Positions 1 through 9,567 of a DNA stretch of 17,565 nt are shown here, in pieces. Source of the DNA: Lachnospiraceae bacterium UBA3711 (lineage in GTDB: Bacteria > Bacillota > Clostridia > Lachnospirales > Lachnospiraceae); contig DFHY01000020.1 in the NCBI GenBank assembly GCA_002371345.1, positions 18,090 to 35,654 of the forward strand, in the 5' to 3' direction. The translations under genes were made by a program, and so were the position numbers. A model generated the notes under the pieces. It worked only from the letters and a program-made list of their open reading frames with translations, ran no database searches and was not told the origin of the DNA. Within the stretch, counting starts at the first letter, position 1. Each line of letters begins with the position of its first letter.

Positions 1-486
1 GAGCCTGAGAGAAGCAGAGAGTTCCTGTTTGAGAACCGGCTTAACCTTCCGACTCTGGTGCATTATAAGGATGGCCTTACTGTGCAGCTTGAGGCATTTG
101 TCACAGACGAATGGATCAAGGGGCTGTTCGCGCTGAACGGCACTTCGGATCCTGCTCTTCGCAGGATTGTTCCGAAGATGTACGCGGCTATTCCCAAGAA
201 GACGATTGCCGCGTCTGTTGAGATTGACGGCAGGATGGTCGCGTCGGGGCTTGGCATACGTGACCGCGACTGGGTCGGAATATACGCAGTATATGTCAGT
301 CCGAGCTGCTGGAGCCGGGGGTATGCAAGAGCTGTATGCTCGACTATACTTAGAGAGGCCGGCGGACTTGGAGCGAAGAGGGCATACCTTCAGGTGGCGT
401 CCAGTAATCAGAAGGCCAGAAGCCTGTACGAATCGCTGGGCTTTTCCGACTTTTATTCCTATTGGTTCAGGAGCAAGGAGACATGA
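1..486 (+). CDS. GNAT family N-acetyltransferase, 5' end missing
   Basis: The reading frame is open from base 1, so the true start lies upstream; 161 residues are visible. The C-terminal half has the GNAT acetyl-CoA fold: a beta-strand VYVSPSCWSRGYARAV (about 283-336) with the R-G-Y-A pyrophosphate-binding turn, then the helix-strand AYLQVASSN and the closing ARSLYESLGF, typical of these enzymes. The first position of the usual (Q/R)xxGx(G/A) motif is Trp here. Such enzymes move an acetyl group from acetyl-CoA to an amine; the substrate cannot be told. The stop overlaps the next start as ATGA (483-486), so it is probably translationally coupled to the diguanylate cyclase. Because the N-terminus is cut, it may be the acetyltransferase domain of a larger two-domain protein. 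Family assignment is firm, function is not. Confidence 0.85.
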   Translation, partial: EPERSREFLFENRLNLPTLVHYKDGLTVQLEAFVTDEWIKGLFALNGTSDPALRRIVPKMYAAIPKKTIAASVEIDGRMVASGLGIRDRDWVGIYAVYVSPSCWSRGYARAVCSTILREAGGLGAKRAYLQVASSNQKARSLYESLGFSDFYSYWFRSKET

Positions 487-2177
487 GCAAAACGGCAAAA
501 AAGAGAAGGTTCAGCATACAGGTTAAGTTGATGATTCTTCTGCTTACCGTGATTATCGCGCTGACGGTTGCGATGGCCGCGGTTATGTACAGGAACATGC
601 GCGGCGTCCTGATGGGGGAAGCCGTAAGTGAAATGAATCTGTTCTGCCGTGAGCGCGGAATGGAGATCGATACTCAGCTTATGAAGATAGAGGATTCGGT
701 GGCAACTGTATCCCAATGGCTTCTGAGGCAGGTGGAATCTCTGGATTCGCTTGACGAGCTTAGTCAGAATAAAGACCTTAGGGATAAGATACTTAATCAG
801 GCAGAGTCCATACTGCTTCTGAGCGCGAAACGGATTGAAGGCGCCGAGACCATATATTTCAGATATCCGCTGGACCTGGTGGATCAGTCGGAAGAAGGCG
901 CGTTCTTCGTGCGCAATGCAGACGGCGAGTTCAGAAAAGAACCTCTCACCCAGGTGCTGGAGTATGACAAGAATGACAACAAGCATGTGGGATGGTACTA
1001 TCTGCCTATCGAGGCGGGAGAACCGATGTGGATGTCCCCGTATCTCAACGAGAATATCAATGTCACTATGATTTCTTACGAGGAGCCGGTTTACTGCGGA
1101 ACCACCCTGATAGGGCTGATCGGAATGGACATAGATTTCTCCAGGATGGTTGGAGACATCGATGAGATCCAGTACAAGGAAACCGGGTATATGTATCTGA
1201 AGGAGGCTGACGGCTCCCTTCATTATCATCCGTCTTATCTGGAGGGCGAAGATATACACGGCGACGAAGAGGATACTATTATCAGCGGCTCCGATGAGAT
1301 GGAGAAGAGCGTCAGCGATGAGGCGGTTCACTACACTTTCAGGAACGGAGACCGCGTAATGGTGTTCATGACCCTGAGAAACGGTATGAAGCTGGTTCTG
1401 TGTGACAGCTACAAGGAGATATTCCGCGTCGCGAATGAGACACTGAGCTACCAGATGATAATCGCGATAGCGATGTTCGCGGTTGCCGCCGCGGTGATGG
1501 TCCTTATATCAAGCCATATTACAAAACCTCTGAGAAAGCTTGCAGCCGCGGCAAACCAGCTGAGTACCGGAGACTATGAGGTGGAGTTTCCGAACGAGAC
1601 AGGCGACGAGGTCGGCGACCTGACACGTGCTTTCAGGACGGCCGTAGAGCACCTGAAACAGTATTCTGATGACATGGAGGTACTTGCCTATCAGGATGGC
1701 CTGACAAGAGTGAAGAATGTCGCGGCGTACAAGATAGAGCAGTCAGCCCTGAATGACGCGATTGAGAGCGGACACGCAGTATTCGCGGTGGTTATGCTCG
1801 ACCTCAATTACCTGAAGGACATCAATGATAAATTCGGTCACAGTGCGGGAGATATCGTTCTGATGCGCACCGCCGCCATAATATGCAGGACATTTCCGCT
1901 CTCAGCGGTCTACCGTATCGGCGGGGATGAATTCACCGTGATCCTGAAAGATACCGAGTACGAATGCCGCTCCGAGAAGATATCGGAACTTGAGATGCGT
2001 ATAAAGACAAACAATGAGAATGCCCGGGAGCCGTACATGCGCATCTCGGCAGCTTACGGACTGGCTGTCTATGACGCGGATACGGACCACAGCTACACGG
2101 ATGTCTACCGGAGAGCTGACAGGAAGATGTATCAGATGAAGCAGGCCGTCCACAGCAGGAAGAGCCGGCAGGCTTGA
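483..2177 (+). CDS. Membrane diguanylate cyclase (dCache-HAMP-GGDEF)
   Basis: A 564-residue sensor that should make c-di-GMP from two GTP at the membrane. The start at 483 is chosen for AAGGAG at 475-480 and the ATGA overlap with the upstream gene; an in-frame start at 462 lies inside that gene with no better site. Order: short basic N-terminus, TM1 about 15-36, a roughly 285-residue extracytoplasmic region with dCache-like WYYLPIEAGEPMWMSPY, TM2 about 325-345, HAMP about 346-398, GGDEF domain about 400-564. The active site GGDEF (about 479-483) is intact, as is the metal/GTP-binding DLNYLKDINDKFGHSAGD segment. The inhibitory I-site RxxD is absent: the four residues at that place are F-P-L-S. 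The usual Arg of the amino-acid-binding dCache motif before WY is not seen, so the ligand is unknown. Probably cotranscribed with the acetyltransferase. Confidence 0.93.
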   Translation: MSKTAKKRRFSIQVKLMILLLTVIIALTVAMAAVMYRNMRGVLMGEAVSEMNLFCRERGMEIDTQLMKIEDSVATVSQWLLRQVESLDSLDELSQNKDLRDKILNQAESILLLSAKRIEGAETIYFRYPLDLVDQSEEGAFFVRNADGEFRKEPLTQVLEYDKNDNKHVGWYYLPIEAGEPMWMSPYLNENINVTMISYEEPVYCGTTLIGLIGMDIDFSRMVGDIDEIQYKETGYMYLKEADGSLHYHPSYLEGEDIHGDEEDTIISGSDEMEKSVSDEAVHYTFRNGDRVMVFMTLRNGMKLVLCDSYKEIFRVANETLSYQMIIAIAMFAVAAAVMVLISSHITKPLRKLAAAANQLSTGDYEVEFPNETGDEVGDLTRAFRTAVEHLKQYSDDMEVLAYQDGLTRVKNVAAYKIEQSALNDAIESGHAVFAVVMLDLNYLKDINDKFGHSAGDIVLMRTAAIICRTFPLSAVYRIGGDEFTVILKDTEYECRSEKISELEMRIKTNNENAREPYMRISAAYGLAVYDADTDHSYTDVYRRADRKMYQMKQAVHSRKSRQA

Positions 2178-2213
2178 AAAATATGACGTAAATCAGGAGG
2201 ATAAACAGAACAG

Positions 2214-3845
2214 ATGATCAGTGTAAATGATGTAACGCTCAGGCTCGGCAAGAAGGCTCTGTTTGAAGATGTGAATATCAAATTCACAGAGGGCAACTGC
2301 TATGGAGTGATCGGCGCGAACGGTGCGGGAAAGTCAACCTTTCTTAAGATCCTGTCGGGAGAACTGGAGACCACGTCGGGTACTGTGACGATGACGCCGG
2401 GACAGCGCATGAGCGTGCTGGAGCAGGATCATTTCAAATATGACGAACAGGATGTTCTCGAGACCGTCATTCAGGGCAATATGCGCCTGTTCGAGATATC
2501 GAAGGAGAAGGACGCGCTGTACGCGAAGCCTGACTTCTCGGATGAGGATGGCATACGGGCCAGCGAGCTGGAGACCGAATTCGCCGAGATGAACGGATGG
2601 GAAGCCGAGTCGGACGCAGAGTCGCTTCTGAATGGTCTGGGGATACCGGGAGAAGAGCACCATGTTCTCATGAAGGATCTGACAGGAAACCAGAAGGTCA
2701 AGGTGCTTCTTGCCCGCGCCCTGTTCGGAAACCCTGATATACTGCTGCTGGACGAGCCGACCAACCATCTTGATCTGGACGCCATAGGCTGGCTTGAAGA
2801 ATTCCTGATCAACTTTGACAATACCGTTATAGTTGTTTCTCATGACCGATACTTCCTGAACAAGGTCTGCACCCATATCGCGGACATCGACTACGGAAAG
2901 ATCCAGCTGTACGCCGGCAACTATGATTTCTGGTATGAATCCTCACAGCTGATGATCCGTCAGATGAAGGAGGCCAATAAGAAGAAAGAAGAGAAGATCA
3001 AGGAACTGCAGGAGTTTATCCAGCGATTCTCGGCTAACGCTTCCAAGTCCAAGCAGGCGACGAGCCGTAAGAGAGCTCTTGAGAAGATTCAGCTTGACGA
3101 CATCCGTCCGTCCAGCCGCAAGTACCCGTATATTGATTTCAGGCCGGACCGCGAAATCGGAAATGAAGTTCTTGAGGTGCACAACATCTCGAAGACGGTA
3201 GGCGGCGTAAAGCTGCTTGACGACATCTCATTTACTCTCGGAAGGGAGGACAAGGTTGCGTTCGTCGGCGGAAATGAGATCGCCAAGACGATGTTTTTCC
3301 GTATCCTGATGGGAGAGGAAGAGCCGGATGAGGGAACCTTCAAGTGGGGGGTGACGACGAGCAGGGCCTATTTCCCTAAGGATTACACGGAGGAGTTTGA
3401 CAGCGATCTGACCATAGCGCAGTGGCTGACCCAGTATTCCGAGATCAAGGACCAGACATATGTGAGGGGATTCCTCGGGAGGATGCTGTTTGCGGGAGAG
3501 GACGGAGACAAGTACGTCAGAGTCCTGTCCGGCGGCGAGAAGGTGCGCTGCCTGTTCTCGAGAATGATGATATCCGGGGCAAATGTGCTGATATTCGACG
3601 AGCCGACAAACCATCTGGACATGGAATCTATTACCGCTCTCAACAACGGTATGATCAAGTTCCCGTCCGTGGAGCTGTTCTCGTCGAGAGACCATCAGAT
3701 CGTGCAGACTACGGCAAACCGGATCATGGAGATACTTCCGAACGGGAAGCTGATCGATAAGATCACGACGTATGACGAGTATCTGGCGAGCGACGAGATG
3801 GCGAGGAAGAGGACCGTCTATACATCGCTTGAGCATGACGATTGA
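2214..3845 (+). CDS. ABC-F family ATPase, YkpA/YbiT-like
   Basis: A 543-residue soluble protein with two ATP-binding cassettes and no membrane segment. ABC-F proteins act on ribosomes as translation factors or antibiotic-protection factors; this one resembles the YkpA/YbiT branch rather than known resistance types. Start at 2214 follows AGGAGG at 2195-2200 with a long 13-base gap. Cassette 1: Walker A GANGAGKST (34-42), signature LTGNQ (156-160) instead of LSGGQ/E, Walker B and DEP (180-182), H-loop His210. A charged interdomain linker rich in Lys/Glu lies about 240-300 and contains RFSANASKSKQATSRKRAL, characteristic of this branch. Cassette 2: relaxed Walker A GGNEIAKTM (352-360), canonical LSGGE (438-442), Walker B Asp462, and Arg492 where the H-loop His is expected. 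All defects fall on one composite ATP site. It follows the cyclase by 36 bases and has no clear promoter of its own. Confidence 0.93.
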   Translation: MISVNDVTLRLGKKALFEDVNIKFTEGNCYGVIGANGAGKSTFLKILSGELETTSGTVTMTPGQRMSVLEQDHFKYDEQDVLETVIQGNMRLFEISKEKDALYAKPDFSDEDGIRASELETEFAEMNGWEAESDAESLLNGLGIPGEEHHVLMKDLTGNQKVKVLLARALFGNPDILLLDEPTNHLDLDAIGWLEEFLINFDNTVIVVSHDRYFLNKVCTHIADIDYGKIQLYAGNYDFWYESSQLMIRQMKEANKKKEEKIKELQEFIQRFSANASKSKQATSRKRALEKIQLDDIRPSSRKYPYIDFRPDREIGNEVLEVHNISKTVGGVKLLDDISFTLGREDKVAFVGGNEIAKTMFFRILMGEEEPDEGTFKWGVTTSRAYFPKDYTEEFDSDLTIAQWLTQYSEIKDQTYVRGFLGRMLFAGEDGDKYVRVLSGGEKVRCLFSRMMISGANVLIFDEPTNHLDMESITALNNGMIKFPSVELFSSRDHQIVQTTANRIMEILPNGKLIDKITTYDEYLASDEMARKRTVYTSLEHDD

Positions 3846-3861
3846 GATACGTAAAACAAAA

Positions 3862-3890
3862 TAGACAAGCATGTTTAAGTATGATAGAAT
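3862..3890 (+). promoter_or_regulatory. Sigma-A-type promoter for nifJ
   Basis: TAGACA (3862-3867) and TAGAAT (3885-3890) are separated by exactly 17 bases, each one mismatch from TTGACA/TATAAT. Transcription would start near 3897 and give a leader of about 87 bases before the nifJ start. It lies in the AT-rich part of the gap just after the ABC-F stop. Assigned by eye. Confidence 0.65.
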
Positions 3891-3916
3891 GAATGAGGTT
3901 TGAGAACGCGCAGGGG

Positions 3917-3942
3917 AGGCAGCGGTTGTCGGCTGCCTTTTT
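3917..3942 (+). terminator. Terminator-like hairpin within the nifJ leader
   Basis: AGGCAGC (3917-3923) pairs with GCTGCCT (3932-3938) around an 8-base loop; G-U pairs can extend the base of the stem. It is followed by a T run ending at 3942, the form of an intrinsic terminator. It sits downstream of the promoter at 3862-3890 and upstream of the nifJ ribosome binding site, so it could end read-through from the ABC-F gene, attenuate nifJ, or both. Confidence 0.55.
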
Positions 3943-3983
3943 GCGTGCGTGGAGAATATAAAACCCAAGAAGGAGGAAACAAA

Positions 3984-7517
<3,534 letters not shown>

Positions 7518-7521
7518 TAAG

Positions 7522-7628
7522 GTCTGAGGCAGACTGTAAAGTAAATATCTGCTGCGGTGCATATCCGCTCCGGGCTGTGTGCCGCAGCATTGAGAACGTG
7601 GGGCTGTCGCGCTGATGCGATGGCCCTA
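7522..7628 (+). other. Three tandem hairpins after nifJ
   Basis: Hairpin A: GTCTG (7522-7526) with CAGAC (7530-7534), 3-base loop. Hairpin B: 7550-7561 with 7578-7589, 12 pairs including two G-U, 16-base loop. Hairpin C: 7599-7610 with 7617-7628, 12 pairs including G-U, 6-base loop. None is followed by a proper T run, so they are not classic intrinsic terminators. They may protect the nifJ mRNA 3' end, terminate with help of a factor, or act as the leader of the gene starting at 7661. Confidence 0.5.
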
Positions 7629-7660
7629 TGGTTATTCTGAAGGAGAGTGGGGGATCAGAG

Positions 7661-8671
7661 ATGAAGAAAGGAAGAGTGGCGCTGGTAATATCGCTGCTGA
7701 TTACGGGGGTATTCCTCTTTGGCTATTTCAGCAGATACCATCTGCATTATATCCCGGCTGATTATGAGATCCTTGGCAATACACTGACTCTGCCGAGGTT
7801 TGTGATTGAGCCGTTTGTTTTCCTGGTCATTCTCGGGATCATTGTCAATGTTATCGATGTTTTCGCGCTCCGGTCATCGCTTGCCATGGGAGCCTGTGTA
7901 TTGTATGGCGCTGCCATCGCGATGAAGCCTGACGCGTATCCATATATTATTCTGGAATGTTTTCTCTGCCTGATCGCGGCGGTCCGGATAAGAGAAAAGG
8001 ATGCCTTGCCTTCAGGTTCTGAAAAAGTGCCATCAGGTTCTTCTTCAGGCTTACGCGATTCTCATGAGCCAAGAAAGACACCTTTCTCAAGCGCATTTTA
8101 TGTTCTCAATGCCGACTCCGAACTTGAGTCTGCCGGAAAGAATACCTCTCCTGTAATCAAGACTCTGAACGGAAAACCGGTTAAGAACAGCAGCGTCAGT
8201 AAGAACTCTGCAGTGCTTGGTGCTATAGTGGCTATCGCGATGGTGTCCGGTGTCCTTGGAGTTGTTATTCCAACGCTTCTCAGAAGCCATCAAAACCGTG
8301 TTGCACAGAGTACGAGTACATCTCAGAACTCTTTCGGTCCTGACCTGAGCGGTTACTGGGAGAGCTCGCAGGCAGGGGTCAGTACGGTATGCGCGGAGAT
8401 TGAAGACAGATCTGTCTCTGTGTACTGGATCAACAAAAACGGAGACAAGAACCTGTACTGGGCAGGGTCATATACACCTCCTAAGAATATGGAAGAGCCG
8501 TATTCCTGGATGTCGGTAAGAGATTCCTCAAAGACAGATGGATCAGTGTTTGCGTCGAAGGATGATACGATGATATTCACATACCAGAACGGAACGATCC
8601 TGTTCAGGGCTAAGATCGCCGGATCTATTGATATGATGTTCACGCTCCGCAGGGCACAGAGTACGTCATAA
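7661..8671 (+). CDS. Unrecognised multi-pass membrane protein with C-terminal soluble domain
   Basis: A 336-residue protein I do not recognise. The start at 7661 is preferred: GGGGGA (7649-7654) lies just upstream, whereas the in-frame ATG at 7628 falls in a hairpin with no binding site. Hydrophobic segments lie about 6-24, 47-69, 73-89 and 93-110, followed by a polar Ser/Lys-rich linker (about 111-183, containing a small Pro-Ser-Gly-Ser repeat), a fifth membrane segment (184-206) and a C-terminal domain (226-332). That last domain has alternating strands with Trp/Tyr, for example GYWESS and NLYWAGSYTPP, and looks like a small beta-barrel or lipocalin-like fold; this is inference. No enzymatic motif is visible. 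Codon use is less biased than in nifJ, suggesting modest expression. No clear promoter is seen in front of it apart from the hairpin region. Confidence 0.8.
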   Translation: MKKGRVALVISLLITGVFLFGYFSRYHLHYIPADYEILGNTLTLPRFVIEPFVFLVILGIIVNVIDVFALRSSLAMGACVLYGAAIAMKPDAYPYIILECFLCLIAAVRIREKDALPSGSEKVPSGSSSGLRDSHEPRKTPFSSAFYVLNADSELESAGKNTSPVIKTLNGKPVKNSSVSKNSAVLGAIVAIAMVSGVLGVVIPTLLRSHQNRVAQSTSTSQNSFGPDLSGYWESSQAGVSTVCAEIEDRSVSVYWINKNGDKNLYWAGSYTPPKNMEEPYSWMSVRDSSKTDGSVFASKDDTMIFTYQNGTILFRAKIAGSIDMMFTLRRAQSTS

Positions 8672-8812
8672 TCGGTTTTAAGAAATGCCAAAAGGAGGAG
8701 GAACCCAGCGGTCAGATCCTGCTGCTGCCGATTCATTTACAGAAGCTCATGGGAACAAGACTTATCCGTGAGCAGTTAAAATACTGATTATCTTTTTCAG
8801 GCAGGTCAGGTA

Positions 8813-8821
8813 TGCTATAAT
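8813..8821 (+). promoter_or_regulatory. Extended -10 promoter
   Basis: TGCTATAAT: a perfect TATAAT (8816-8821) with the TGn extension. The -35 region at the 17-base distance is only TTTTTC, fitting a promoter that relies on the extended -10. Transcription would start near 8828, about 27 bases before the start codon at 8855, leaving room for the GGGAG site at 8843-8847. Confidence 0.6.
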
Positions 8822-8854
8822 GATTCGCAGACTACAGGAGCAGGGAGTAGGAAA

Positions 8855-9511
8855 ATGGCTCGAAGAGCAGGCAGCAATTCATCTATCGGAGGAGATATAC
8901 TCAGAGCCGTCGCGATCGCGCTGTTCATCATCAGCCTCGCGGTGGTTTTTGTTTTGTATTTCAGACCATTGTATTATCTTGACATCAATCTGTTCCATCT
9001 GGATACAGCCTGCGGCAAGGATGCCGCGACAGTTCGCCGTAATTATGATGTACTGTGCGATTATCTGTTCGTGTGGAACCGCGGGAATCTGGTTCTTCCC
9101 GACTTTCCGATGAGTGAGGGCGGGCGGATTCATTTTGCGGACTGCAAGGTGATCTTTGACATCGTGCAGGTCATGTGCGCGGCGACGGGTATCATCACTA
9201 TCATAGGGGCTCTTCGGAGAAAACACACAGCGAGGTGCCTTCGAATAGCCGGGATACTGACCATACTGATACCGGCAGCTTTAGGGCTGCTTGCGGCATT
9301 CAGGTGGGATTATCTGTTCACCACATTCCACACGATCATGTTCAGGAACAATTACTGGCTGTTCGACCCGCGCACAGACCCGGTTATACTGATTCTGCCG
9401 GATCAGTTTTTCTTCCAGTGCGCAGTCGTGATATTTGTGATAGTATCTGGCGGCGGAATCCTGTGTCTGGTGAAGGCGCACAGGAAGCGTGCGCGCAGAC
9501 GCAGGCGGTGA
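8855..9511 (+). CDS. TIGR01906/DUF1461-like integral membrane protein
   Basis: A 218-residue membrane protein of unknown function. The start has GGGAG at 8843-8847, 7 bases upstream. Membrane segments lie about 16-37, 100-120, 129-148 and 185-206; the first two flank a polar extracytoplasmic region of about 60 residues with an N-Y-D-V-L-C-D-Y-L stretch. Between the last two is TFHTIMFRNNYWLFDPRTDP followed by ILILPDQFFF, which I recognise from memory as the hallmark of the TIGR01906/DUF1461 family. The C-terminus is a strongly basic tail ending in KRARRRRR, expected to be cytoplasmic. It heads a possible operon, with the M16C peptidase gene 56 bases downstream. No role is established for the family as far as I know. 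Confidence 0.8.
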   Translation: MARRAGSNSSIGGDILRAVAIALFIISLAVVFVLYFRPLYYLDINLFHLDTACGKDAATVRRNYDVLCDYLFVWNRGNLVLPDFPMSEGGRIHFADCKVIFDIVQVMCAATGIITIIGALRRKHTARCLRIAGILTILIPAALGLLAAFRWDYLFTTFHTIMFRNNYWLFDPRTDPVILILPDQFFFQCAVVIFVIVSGGGILCLVKAHRKRARRRRR

Positions 9512-9567
9512 AACAATAAATACTTAAGCTGACGACGCTGACATTATAGAAGGGAGTTTTGCAATAC

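Noticed and set aside
459..1331. Long minus-strand open frame opposite the diguanylate cyclase gene (290 codons).
   Set aside because: The plus strand encodes a clear dCache-HAMP-GGDEF protein; the minus frame has no recognisable domain and is the usual shadow of biased codon use.
9545..9550. TATAGA as a -10 element for the M16C peptidase gene.
   Set aside because: There is no acceptable -35 at 16-18 bases, and the start of transcription would fall after the ribosome binding site.
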